In this document: positions 47,014 through 57,809 of the stretch, one piece after another | How positions within the stretch are numbered: the first letter of the stretch is position 1 | Layout: each line of letters begins with the position of its first letter | Source: Coriaria nepalensis | Taxonomy: Eukaryota; Streptophyta; Magnoliopsida; Cucurbitales; Coriariaceae | Assembly: GCA_027186245.1 (NCBI GenBank) | Contig: CP114498.1 | Span: 2,859,501-2,923,500, forward strand | Direction of reading: 5' to 3' | Length of the DNA stretch: 64,000 bases | Notes under the pieces: model-generated | Told to the model about the DNA's origin: nothing | What the model saw: only the letters and a program-made list of their open reading frames with translations | The model's database searches: none | Made by a program: the position numbers and the translations under genes

Positions 47014-48687
47014 ATTTATTTGTGATTGTAGTTGTTGATTATGGAGCAAAATGTAGACGATGAAAACCTTTGCAGCGGACAAAAATTTATGTCAACAACA
47101 TTTAGTTAGGTGAAATCAAATGCCTTAGTTCCAATCTCTTGATCAATCTAATTATTTCATTGTCTTTATTATGTGTTATCTTTTAATTTAAATTCATAAC
47201 TAATATTTTTTAAAAATAATTTAGCATTAAAATAATTTTAATATTTAATAAATAATAATTGTGAACAATAATTTTTATTATTATTTTATTATTAAACAAT
47301 GAATACATTTACTAATTTTCGCAATAATTTAAAAGCAATTAAAGTCCTGCTAATTAAGAGGCTCCAATTGTCATGAAATACATGTATGTTTCTAAGGTAA
47401 TATCGACACGACGTATAGTCTCATAGAGACCCCACGTCGTAAATGATATAAAGGGATATGTCGGCCACCAGGAGAGGATGTCTTGCTATAGAAACTGATC
47501 AGCCGCATTAGTGCCAGTCTGGCCTGCGCAATTTAGTTGCATATCGACATGTTGGCCCCCAGATAATGTAGAAACGTGTATCCCATGTTTGAATTGCTGC
47601 AGTCGACACAGCACAAACGACAAAAGTTGCTCAGCTGCAAAAAAGTTTTCAAATGCTGAGCCCCCGACATTTAGCCATCGATTTCTTCCACGCTGAACTG
47701 AGGGGAGGACATGTGTAAAGGGAATGACAAGTGTAAAAGGTGATCCACAACTCCATATATGGAAAAAAAAAAAAGTGGATAAATAACAGCAACTATCCAC
47801 ATATGGGAAGTGACATGTCGCGTGACGTGGCAATGGGAAAGAGCCAACCAGCTCCTGTAACTTGGCTGACTAGCTGGGTACCAATGCGTTGACATCATCA
47901 TCGCGTTGACTAGAGGACAGGTGGAATATATAATTTTTTGTTTCCTTCTTTTTAACGAAATTTTTTTTAGTTCTTTCAATTTATAAAAAAATACTTCTCA
48001 TTAAAATAATTATATTTAATTTTATTAAAGTAATTTAATTATAAAATTTACTTAAAATAATAATATAAAATATTTTTAATTTTAGGAATAAATTTTCAAA
48101 AACTTTTATTTAATTATTTAAAAATATTAAATTTTATAGAATTTATTTATTTCTTATTCTAAAAAATCTTATAGAGAAAAATATCTCTTTACATATAAAA
48201 TTTTTAGAGCCAAATTATTTATTCTCTTAAAAGTCTTATAGAAGAAGATGAATATATTTATTTATAAATTAACTAAATTTATTTTTTCTAAATAATGTGG
48301 AATAATTTCAACTCATAACAAAACTCACATTCAAATCTAAAACCCATCTAATACAACTATTTAAAAAAAAAAAAAAAAAACTAGTATCATTACAATAAAA
48401 AAAAATATCATGAAGACTTGATTTTTCTAAAGCATATTATTAAATATACTTGAAATTTGAGAATACGTCATTGAAATGATAGATTGCTCTTTGGACCAAA
48501 TTTTTTTCAAAAGATGAACTACCTTGAGTAGAGACTATATAAAAGTTATTATTAAAGATCTAAGATTCACTAAAAATACTATTAAAAAAACTTCCAACAA
48601 GGAGAAAGAAATCTCAAAGAGATATGAAAAAGAGCATAGTACTCTTTGCTTGAGACTAGGTTAAAAAATAAGAAAAAAGAGAAGCCA
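47014..48687. other. intergenic with one unassigned GC-richer block
   Basis: AT-rich except 47400-47900. There the minus strand is open from 47833 to 47486 and reads SAFENFFAAEQLLSFVLCRL and VSTLSGGQHVDMQLNC, which looks protein-like but matches no family I recognise. It may be a captured gene fragment. Confidence 0.35.
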
Positions 48688-49214
48688 TTAGTATTTGTGA
48701 TACTAGCCTCATTTTGGGTTTTGTTTTAAAATGTAGTATTTTGACAAAAAAATCTTGGTCAACGTAACCTTTTTATAATTTTAGAAATTAGAAGAAGTAA
48801 GAAAAAAAAATGAAAAGACTTATTTACTCATTTAAAAAATTTAAAAAATAATAAAATAAGTACTTGGGGCTCGACACGTCTTTTTCTTCGTTTCTTCACT
48901 CTCAACTCAAAAAGACGCAAGCCTTCATTGTTTCGATTTTCTTCTTGAATTTTTCTTCTTTTTAATTTTAACTGGGTGAGAGAGTGTTTTAAAAGGTTGA
49001 AGATTGATAATAGTGAGCTGAAATATTATTAAGAAGGTTTTGGACATGAAGAGAAGGGAGTTGCGGAGGAAGACGGAGGAGCACGCAAAGAAAGAATCGA
49101 AAAGGGCCTAAAGCGATCCTAAGCAATGGGCGAAGGTCAAATCTCTTCATTGGAGAAGATAGGTTGATTTCTCTGTTTTGGTTAGAATTTTAAGAAATAA
49201 GAGTTTTTTTTTGT

Positions 49215-49550
49215 TAGTTTAGGGTATTTAGGGTATTTTTTTTTTATTGTGTTTGACTGATATTAACGAGTTTTAGGTTTGAATTAGTCTATTATTGATT
49301 TGTAAAAAAATTTCTAATTTCTCAGTTTCTAAATTTGTCATTAGAATCGTGTAACATATATAAAATATGGGTTTCTTTTTACTAGTTTGGTATGAGATTG
49401 GGTGCCCTCTGTGTATTTAGGGTATTTTTTTTTTATTGTGTTTGACTAATATTGATGAGATTTTGGTTTTAAATTAATTTATTATTGATTTGTAAAAAAA
49501 ATTCATAATTTAATAATTTCCCAATTTGTCATTAGAATAATGTAATGTTT
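49215..49550. repeat. direct repeat of about 140 bp, 189 bp apart
   Basis: The block starting GGTATTTTTTTTTTATTGTG and running through TATTATTGATTTGTAAAAAA to TTTGTCATTAGAAT occurs at about 49232 and again at 49421, with roughly one change in ten. It lies within the KI-MULE relic. Confidence 0.75.
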
Positions 49551-49999
49551 GTAAACATTGTATGATTTCTGTAATAGTTTCTATTTTATAGGAAATAAGG
49601 GAAACATAACAGAATAAAAAAAATTCACAATTTCCTAATGTCTAATTATACAGTAAGCATTATGAAATTAAGGAAATATGATAGATTCAATTTGATTCCT
49701 AATTTCCAAGTCTTATTGTACTAAATATTTTCAATTTCTCAATATTCATTTTCGTAATTTTCCAATGTTCCATTATTGTTTCATGATATAATTGGTTGGT
49801 TGTTTAATTTTTGATGTGTATATTTTATCCCTAGTTATTGATGTGTTACTAAATTTGTGGTCTTGGTGTGAAAAAAGACAAGTCTATAAAACGGGCATAA
49901 ATGGATCCATTCCATTTATACACGATTGGATTATATTTGTGTTCCAAGTGTAAGAAGATGATAGACCTTGTACCCTTACATTTATCTTTTCAGAAGAAA

Positions 50000-50474
50000 T
50001 GTATTTTAAAGCATGTGTTCACACTTCATCAAAGCAAGAAATAATAGACCGTGATATAAAGAGCAGGTTTTCAAAGAAACATTTGGTTGAATTTCAAAAA
50101 ATTTGTGTGGGTCACTTACTTGATATGAACGAGAAGTTGGTGACGTCAGGTAAACTAATTAATTCCTTAATGTTCCGTTGAGCAGATTGCAAAAAGGAAA
50201 AAAAGAATTGTGGGTTTTAATTAGTGGAAAGGCAATGAGATTTGGGCTAAGGAAGCTCCCACTTATGATGGGGTTGAACTGTGAGGACTACCCTAGGTCG
50301 AAAGAGATGGAGCAGTTAGGAAATGACAAGCGGCTTTTGAATAAGTTTATGAGGGGGCATACTTGCTTACTTCCCAAGCTTCGAGAAAGGTTTCTGAAGA
50401 TCAAGAAGAAAGACAATGATCTCGTCAACATGGGAGTTGCTTATTTTGTAGATGTTGTGCTAATGACTCCATAG
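50000..50474 (+). pseudogene. DUF1985-domain (Ulp1-associated) transposon gene fragment
   Basis: The frame reads VCVGHLLDMNEKLVTSGKL, a stop at 50179-50181, then in another phase KKELWVLISGKAMRFGLRKL, PLMMGLNCEDYPRSKEM and VNMGVAYFVDVVLMTP. The GHLLDM, FGLREFxLxTGLNC and YP words are those of DUF1985, a domain found with the Ulp1-like protease of plant KI-MULEs. The protease part is not seen downstream. One frameshift or lost intron near 50180 and the truncation mark it as dead. Confidence 0.7.
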
Positions 50475-50896
50475 CCAAAGACAAAAGTTAATGGATGAAC
50501 ATTAATTAGATTTTAACAGTACTTACGTTTATATTTTAGTTTAGTATTATTGCATATAGATACGGAGTTTGTTACAATATTTGAGTTACTTTATGTTTGT
50601 GAACATTGCATTGGTTTAGTAACTATTAAATGTGGCGTCAGAATTAGTTGATTTAAGTTGTTCTATTTACAAGTATTGTATTTGCCATTGTTTGTTATGT
50701 ATATAGGTGAACTTTTGTAGTTCTTTTGATTTCTACTTTCCCAATTTCTTAATAACATGGACTACATTGGGAAATTGGAAAATTGGAAAATTTAGAAGGT
50801 TATGTTTTGATTCTCAATTTCTCAATGTCTTAATAACATGGATTAGAGTATACTAGTAATTTCCTAATTTCGCAATTTCTTAGAACTTAAAAGTAT

Positions 50897-51085
50897 ACTA
50901 GCATAACTGTAATTTACTCAACCAGTCGATGAGGCCTTCAACCCGTAGAGTAAACTACAATTATATATTAGCATAATTGTAGTTTACTCTATGGGTCGAT
51001 GAGGCTATCAACCTGTAGAGTAAACAAGTAGTTAGAATAAACTAGTATAATTGTAGTTTACTCTACCGGCTAATGACGCTCTCGC
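50897..51085. repeat. three direct repeats and a 19-bp perfect hairpin
   Basis: TAGAGTAAACTACAATTAT (50946-50964) is the exact inverse of ATAATTGTAGTTTACTCTA (50973-50991), leaving an 8-base loop. The unit AGCATAATTGTAGTTTACTC...GTCGATGAGGC also recurs directly at about 50899, 50971 and 51047. The block is inside the KI-MULE relic between its two opposed genes. Confidence 0.85.
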
Positions 51086-51239
51086 CCAATATTGAAATCC
51101 AACTATTTCCAGGTAGGTTGCAACACTCAAATGTTGGGCTTTAATCTTGTTAAAGTATGTTTCGAAATCCTTAATTATGTATGATTTAGCCGCCTGACGG
51201 AATAGATCTAGAATACCACGACACTTAAACTTGGTCTTG

Positions 51240-52600
51240 ATGTTATCACCGATGTGTCACATGCAAGCACTATGTTTAGCAAATGGATAAATATCTTATA
51301 TTGCATTCTCATACTCTTTGTCTGATCCGATACAAATACCAAATCTCATCCATCGGGGATCAAACCATGCAATTTACTCAAGAACCATTTCCATTATGCT
51401 TCATTCTCTATATCGACTATAGCTCATGCTAGTGGGTAAATATGATAGTTACCATCCTGAGCAGTTGCACACAAAAACGTGTCTTTGTATTTCGACTTCA
51501 ATAAGATACCATCAATGCTAATAACTCTTTTTATAAATCTGAATCCATTTATTGCAACTCCAATTTCCATGAAAAAATAACGATACCTATTATTATGCTC
51601 GTCTTAAGGGCGGTTACAGACCCCGGATTGAGCGTCTTCATCATGATAACGTATAACGGTAAGTCTCTAAAACTTACCTCGGATGTACCACAAATGAGGT
51701 CATGTGCAATAGATCTTGATTTACATTCCTTCCAGTAAATAATGTGTACCCCTATATCACTTTGGATAACGTCAATAAGAAGTCGCACATTCAGAGTCTC
51801 GTTACACTCTCCGTATTTTCCCTTCACATACCATCTAATCATAGACGACATTGCTTGTCGATGCATACCTTGTCATTAACTAACATTACAAGTGTGATGA
51901 CAGTTATATTGTCGAACTTAAAAAATAAAGTATTTTTCTTCACGGTAGTGCGGATTCGCCACTCACAATTTGGATCGATTCACACCATGACAAACATAGA
52001 CTTATTTGACTTCATTACCTTCAAGTGATAATTCATCGCCATTATATGGGAATAAATTATTGCCTTCAATTCTTCCTTAGAGGTAAAATATTGTCACATA
52101 AAACTCTTTTCTAAGTGTTTGAGAAGATATAACCGGAACTGAAATATTTTCACCATATATCGAATATTGGGTTGTAATTGGAATTTGAATTTATTCATTT
52201 TCATTTTCATCCACATAGCGTGCTGATTCTTGTACCCTTGATTCAAACCCTCCTCTTTATTATTCTGATGAGTGTCATAATCATCCACCACTATTTCATC
52301 CTCTGCACCAACAATATCATCCCCATCCCCATCCCCATCCCCATCCCCATCCCCATCAGCATACACTTAATCAAAGTCATCCCAATCATCATCATTATCA
52401 TATATGTCACTAGTGTGATCAAATTCATAAAAATTATCATAATTGTCATCAAGATTATTATTAATATCCATACTACCGACTATGTCTCCACCCAGCATAG
52501 GTATTTCACGGTCACCACATGAATTGTTATTTGTCTTCGGTACCAAATTCACATACAAAGTAGAATTTACATATTTATATTGCAAGTGATGCATAAATCC
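51240..52600 (-). pseudogene. MULE transposase fragments
   Basis: Reading leftward: 52594-51880 holds acidic N-terminal sequence with a (DG)n run. 51866-51600 reads MHRQAMSSMIRWYVKGKYGE, CNETLNVRLLIDVIQSDIGV and KECKSRSIAHDLICGT, the DNA-binding type region before the catalytic domain. 51500-51240 reads AQDGNYHIYPLA, AIVDIENEA, WKWFLSKLHGLIPDG and VFVSDQTKSM, the catalytic MULE words (DGN.IYPLAW, WFL..L, SD). Stops interrupt the frame, including at the W of LAW, so it is inactive. Confidence 0.8.
52318..52357. repeat. hexamer array (CATCCC)n
   Basis: About six and a half copies of CATCCC. On the minus strand this is coding-phase and gives alternating Asp-Gly (DGDGDG) in the transposase N-terminal region. 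Confidence 0.9.
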
Positions 52601-53145
52601 CTTTACATTCTCATATTATAAATAGTGGGAAACATTCCATTTTACCTGATGTCTTATATGACAATTGTAAATTGCATTCATTTCGATATACGTCGAAAGA
52701 ATTATACACAATTTCTAACAACTCATGATACGTGATATTAGATTCGATAGAAGCTCCATTGGAAAATTATGAAATATTTTGATTTTGTTATGTTTCTCAA
52801 TTTTCCAATGTACTATGGCTATTTAAGATATTGAAAAATTGGAAATTTTTTGAATTTTATTCTCTTTTCCAATTTCTCAATATTCTATCAATAAATTAAG
52901 AACAAACACGTTAGGAAATCAGAAAACACGAACTTCACTTTTTTATTTTATTTTATAGATTTTATAAATTTTATAGATTTTGTATTTTTTTTTCACTTTT
53001 CCACTTTCCTTCACTTACAGAACAATTTGAAATGTCTATTACAATCACTACTTGAACGAAATGACTCAAAAAAAGAGGATTACCCATTATATTTTCATAA
53101 AAAAGTAAAAAACGTGGGTATGGACCTTATCCAAAACTTTTTCTA

Positions 53146-53931
53146 TCTTGAAGCTCTTCACTTTTGATGAGAAAGTGAAGATAAATCACATCTTATGAAG
53201 GAAACACAATTTCTAAGGCAAAAATTTACCGTTAGTTATCTTAGTAATGATAAAAGAAAACTTGTCTTTTCACTCAATATTTAAGTGATACTGAAGCAAC
53301 TCACCTACCGTCCTTGTCAGTTTTTTCAAGAATAATTTTATATATCTTTATTTATATTATATTTTTAAAAATTATATTAAATTAGTATTATAAATATAAA
53401 TAAAAATGAAGCTAAATATATAATGTGTTTATCATTTTAAGTTTTAATTAAAGAACCCCCAGTCTTTTTTGTATACTGTTTTTGCAACTTTATTATAAAA
53501 ATCGGTTTTTAATAGGAGATCGATTATTTAACTATAGTTTTTTTATGTAAAAAATTGTCTGAATAGCGATATTTTAATTTCGAATGAATCACAAAATGAT
53601 TTTCGATATTCAAATTTCAAACCTTTTTAAACATTACCAAAAATTATGTCTAAATAAGATGAATTTTTAAAAGTTGATTTTGGATTTTTAACCTGCTGGC
53701 GTCACTTCTGACACAAAAAACGGTTTTGAAATAATGAATATTAAACTCATGGCGAAGCATGTTGTTATCGTCCACACGAGCTCAACGTGGCTATGGTGGC
53801 TTTATCCATTCAGTTCACTACTTTATTTTTCTCAACTGCAACTATAAATTTCATCTTCTATGACCCAATATTCTTCACACTCATTTCTTCTACCAATCTC
53901 TCAGAAGAAAGAAAAAAAAAAATTGACGATC
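53146..53931. other. intergenic and leader of the sulfotransferase gene
   Basis: AT-rich, no gene. The last 150 bases are the probable promoter and leader; an in-frame ATG at 53860 lies in this leader. Confidence 0.4.
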
Positions 53932-54963
53932 ATGACAATCACCGACGGGAAAAACCACCGTTCACCAGACGCTTGTGAAGAGGAGGAATTAGCGGCACTC
54001 AACGACAAAACCAAACAGCTACTCCTTTCTCTCCCCAAAGCGAAAGGCTGGCGAACTTCAAATCTCTACTTCTTCCAGAACTTTTGGTGCCAAGCGGCGG
54101 AAATCCAAGCCGTCACTAATTTCCAAAACCATTTTCAAGCGAACGACGACGACGTTTTCTTAGCCACCATACCGAAATCCGGCACCACCTGGCTCAAAGC
54201 TCTAGCTTTCACCATTCTAAACCGCGAACGACATGTTGTCAACGCAAAGACGAACCACCACCATCCTTTGTTAACTTCAAACCCACATGACCTCGTTCCT
54301 TTTCTCGAATACAAGCTCTACGAGAACAACCGAATCCCGGATTTCTCCGATTTTCTCGAGCAGCCGAGAATTTTCGGAACTCACGTGCCGTTCCATGCAT
54401 TGGCTAACTCGATCAAGAAATCTAATGCTAAGATCGTTTACATTTGCAGAAACCCGCTCGACACATTTGTGTCTTCATGGCATTTTGTGACCAAACTGAG
54501 GTCTAAATCGCTGTCTGACTTCTCGTTGGAGGAAGCTTTCGAGATGTACTGTAATGGGGTTGTAGGGTGGGGCCCATTTTGGGATCATATGTTGGGGTAT
54601 TGGAAGGAGAGCAAGGAGAGGCCGGAAAAGGTACTGTTCTTGAAGTACGAGGATATGAAATCCGACTTAGCTTCGAACATAAATAAATTGGCTAAGCTTC
54701 TGGGCTGTCCTTTTTCGGTTGAGGAAGAGAGAGATGGAGTGATAGAAGAGATAGCAGAACTGTGTAGTTTTGAGAAAATGAAGGAATTGGATGTGAATAA
54801 GAATGGGAGGTCTATTAAGAATTTTGAGAACAAGAATTTGTTTAGAAACGGTGTGGTCGGAGATTGGGTGAACTATTTGTCGCCGGAGATGGTGAAGAGG
54901 CTGTCGGAAGTTATGGTGGAGAAGCTGTTTGTGTCTGGTTTGACGTTCCAAGTGTTTATATAG
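53932..54963 (+). CDS. cytosolic sulfotransferase (SOT family)
   Basis: Intronless gene of 343 residues, typical for plant cytosolic sulfotransferases, which move sulfate from PAPS to small hydroxylated or oxime substrates such as flavonols, brassinosteroids, jasmonates or desulfo-glucosinolates. Seen: LPKAKGW near 34, the 5'-phosphosulfate loop PKSGTTWLKAL at 81-91, the catalytic His in GTHVPFHAL (His151), the 3'-phosphate motif CRNPLDTFVSSWHF at 172-185, EAFEMYCNGVVGWGPFWDHM, YEDMKSD, and the C-terminal motif FRNGVVGDWVNYLSPEM at 304-320. That last motif is usually FRKGxxGDWKN, so both lysines are replaced (RNG, WVN). The ATG at 53932 is chosen to match family length; one at 53860 would add 24 residues. 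Substrate cannot be read from sequence. A dead copy follows at 55485. Confidence 0.92.
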   Translation: MTITDGKNHRSPDACEEEELAALNDKTKQLLLSLPKAKGWRTSNLYFFQNFWCQAAEIQAVTNFQNHFQANDDDVFLATIPKSGTTWLKALAFTILNRERHVVNAKTNHHHPLLTSNPHDLVPFLEYKLYENNRIPDFSDFLEQPRIFGTHVPFHALANSIKKSNAKIVYICRNPLDTFVSSWHFVTKLRSKSLSDFSLEEAFEMYCNGVVGWGPFWDHMLGYWKESKERPEKVLFLKYEDMKSDLASNINKLAKLLGCPFSVEEERDGVIEEIAELCSFEKMKELDVNKNGRSIKNFENKNLFRNGVVGDWVNYLSPEMVKRLSEVMVEKLFVSGLTFQVFI

Positions 54964-55440
54964 ATAAAATAAATGACGTATAAGTAATTATTATCATATA
55001 CTATATTTAGTGTGCCCGATTTCATATATATCTAGAAAAAAATAATAGTTTGTACGTAGGTTTATATTAACAATGGCAATAACAACTGTTGTATGGTGTG
55101 ATAAAATTCTCTTTATATTACAATTTAAATGGATTGAGCTCCTCATCAAAGAAATGTACTAATTATATTTGAAATAATATTTTGAAAAATGATAAAAAAG
55201 AATAAAGTTAAATAGATTTTAAATAAAATACGATAAATTAATAATAATTTATATTATATAATTAATTAATTAATTAATTAATTAATTTTTATCTAAATAA
55301 TCATAAACCCATTATATTTTATCTAAAATTTATCAGAATTTAATCTTTTTACTCTTATTTTAATATTTTTTATTAATACGATAAAATGTGGGTTGAGCTA
55401 GAAATGATCTAGTGCATTGAATGTATGCACTTCTTGTGAG
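54964..55440. other. intergenic, AT-rich
   Basis: Sulfotransferase 3' region, with an AATT microsatellite at 55259-55288. No gene. Confidence 0.4.
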
Positions 55441-55900
55441 AGAGCTGCTGAAATGGAGTCCACACCACACCAGACTCCCAAGGTATGCATATAATGCTAA
55501 AGTCACTCGTCATTTACGTGTCTGGTTGGCATTTTGGGACCAGATTGATGCCTGTTGTCACAAATCATTTTGGGAATTATAATTCTCGGAAGATATTGAG
55601 ATGTACTTTAATCGAATCTGTTGGGTCATGGGGTCCATTTTGGGACCATATGGAAGCTGGGGGTATTGGAAGAGGAGCAGCCGGAAAAAGGGATCATATG
55701 AAAGTTGGACATTGTTTCTAACGTGCGGAAACTGAAACTGGGTAAAAGTAAAACTCTTCTGAGGTTTCCTTTTTCAGTTGAGGAAGAGAGAGCTATGTGG
55801 GAGCGATTGAAGAGATAGCTAAGTCGTGTCGTTTTGAGAAAATGAAGGAATTGGAGAGGTGAATAAGAAGAATGGGAGGTCTGCATTTGCATGGAGGTGA
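55440..55900 (+). pseudogene. sulfotransferase tandem copy, degraded
   Basis: Short blocks match the gene upstream in order but in shifting frames: VSGWHFGTRL (from VSSWHFVTKL, about 55509), GAGATGTACTTTAATCGAA (EMYFN), TGGGGTCCATTTTGGGACCA (WGPFWDH, about 55629), then FPFSVEEERAM (55766-55798) and AAATGAAGGAATTGGA (KMKEL). The N-terminal PAPS loop is absent. It is a decayed tandem duplicate, about 600 bases downstream of the intact gene and in the same orientation. Confidence 0.8.
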
Positions 55901-55962
55901 ATACGGAGAGGTTCATATTTGTGTTGTGGCCATCTAGTTCAATACCCGTTCAACGACCAATT

Positions 55963-56088
55963 CCCTTTCTTTCGTATGCCCGGTTGATATGAATGAAATT
56001 GTCCCCTCCTCTGCTTGCAACTGGCAACAGCCTTGGCAATCAGTGTCTCACCACATCGTGGAGGCTCATAGACCAAAAATCCATATTT
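55963..56088 (-). pseudogene. AAA-ATPase (CDC48C/NVL-like) fragment
   Basis: The minus strand reads [20 protein letters not shown], a damaged Walker A block of a CDC48-type AAA ATPase (family: [20 protein letters not shown]), then after an indel DNFIHINRA, corresponding to ANFIHIKGP. The P-loop Gly and Lys are changed (G to R, K to E). Only about 40 codons are recognisable, so this is a small captured or duplicated exon. Confidence 0.65.
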
Positions 56089-56595
56089 CTATGCACAGAA
56101 AATGAATTGATTCCAGAACTCACATTTAGTACATGATATATGATCATGATGAAAGCGATACCAGAAATGGGAGGGAGTGAGAGAGGAAAGATGGTGATAA
56201 GTAGCGGCAATTACGGCGTAAAGGTCGGGATGCATTATACGATGATCAATTATGTCATGTTCGAGAACTCCCCCTTAACTAATGAAGCCCACCAACACCT
56301 TCCTATTTCACAAGTATCAAACGGTGTACGATTGCGAGATATTTCTATATGAATTTATGTATTTTTTATAGTTTATAAATACAATCATATTATGTATATT
56401 TAATTCATTTATTATATATTATAATAATAAATATAAATGATACGTAGATTATTTAAGATTTATTAATATTATAAATAATTTATTTAATATTTTAAGAGTT
56501 ATAATTAAATTCTCTTAATTTTTTTCATATTATAAATAAATCTTTTAAAATTTTAAAATTATAAAAAAAAAATCTTTATAATGATCAGTAATTTT
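56089..56595. other. intergenic
   Basis: A 210-base open frame at 56140-56352 (plus) looks moderately protein-like but I cannot assign it. The rest is AT-rich. Confidence 0.35.
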
Positions 56596-56599
56596 AAAC

Positions 56600-57047
56600 A
56601 AAATCTCCTCATTTTTTAACAAGGAGACCCAGGCCATATTCTATTACCAGTAATTTATTTTCACATTTTATTAATGACTAAAATGTATTCTCTAAAAATT
56701 AATAATAATAATAATAATAAAAGCTGGCTCATGATTCACTTTCGTGTAGTACCTGTATCAATCATCCAACAATGACGTCACTGGATTAATGCTGTGATGA
56801 TTATGAGCATACGGAGAAGGGCACATGCCCAGTTCTGATTCCAAGAAATCCCAGGATCGGGTCGTATGGAGCTTTAGGGACGGATCCGGAAAAACCGACA
56901 CTATTCCAGTTTTGCCTGATAGTTTAAGTAATCACTGAGTTACTGTGTTACTGATTGAATGATATTGTGTTTGGAGGCATCTTGGGATAGTGGGAGTATC
57001 TATTCTCTTAATGATCCGAATCATCATAAAAACTCGGACTATTTTTT

Positions 57048-57086
<39 letters not shown>

Positions 57087-57809
57087 GATGCATTTTTTTA
57101 ATATGGAAGATGTGATTATGATGTCTAAACACTAAAACTCAATAATTGATGATGAATTCAATTGCACATTATGCATACACTATAACAATAATCACGGGGT
57201 TTGTCCCCAATCTTACGAAACCTTTTTGCTCAACTTTATCAAAAAAATAATTAATTACCAGATAGAAGGGAAGCTTCCTTCTGTGTAAGCATGGCGGAGA
57301 AGCCCTTGAAAGCATGACTATAGTGATGAAGCAATGAGACCCTCTCATTCTCCTGGCTAGGAATTAGAAAAACAAGCTATACATTAATGATTAATCAATG
57401 GGAGAACTATGTCGTTTGATCTGCTAATGAATGCTAATTAGCTTACCTTGGAATCACTCTGGGATAATTTTTATGATTCTCGAACTTTATCTTCCTCATT
57501 AATATCATAATCGGGTGAATTACTCATATACATAATATAATGATGCCACCAAATTATATGAATATGAGTATTTGATAATGTGCTACGATTCCTCTCATTA
57601 TAACATAAGTCTAGTGCTTCACCGTAAGTCCCATTGAGATTAGAGCATAAGAGGCATAGCTTAGTTGATGATGTTGAGGGTTTCCGGCCAGCCGGTATAA
57701 GAGGCATAAGTTTAGTTAATAAATAGTTAGCGAATCTAGTAGAGAAATAGAAATAATTTCTCTTATAATGAGTTCTAATATCATCCCTACTTCTAATCAT
57801 GCCCATCAT
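56600..57809 (-). pseudogene. subtilase (SBT) 5' relic, left arm of the palindrome
   Basis: Mirror copy of the relic at 58137-59362. The minus strand reads HHYIMYMSNSPDYDINEED near 57540-57471, then the I9 propeptide exon (inverse of 57356-57260), then the stretch before the catalytic Asp region (near 56920-56780). The outer end, CCTGGGTCTCCTTGTTAAAA, corresponds to the PDSPSFK block of the right copy but is more eroded. In-frame stops are shared with the right copy, so the gene was already broken before the inversion or both were homogenised after it. Confidence 0.75.

Larger units (their letters stand above)
48688..53145. mobile_element. Kaonashi-type Mutator-like element (KI-MULE) relic, copy 2
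   Basis: Left terminus about 48688 (TACTAGCCTCATTTTGGG), the inverse of the right terminus of copy 1 at 31804. Inside, a DUF1985-type gene runs on the plus strand (50000-50474) and MULE transposase fragments run on the minus strand (51240-52600). This opposed arrangement, Ulp1/DUF1985 gene facing the transposase, is that of KI-MULEs in plants. The right end resembles copy 1 to about 53140, then similarity stops, so it is truncated there. All frames contain stops. Confidence 0.6.

Noticed and set aside
56140..56352. Possible polygalacturonase-like tail (VSNGVRLRDISI)
   Set aside because: The similarity covers only a few residues and the catalytic motifs are absent.
57260..57300. GAAGGGAAGCTTCC text resembling the miR159/miR319 core
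   Set aside because: It lacks the rest of the mature sequence and is explained by the subtilase I9 exon (QKEASLLSG) read in reverse.
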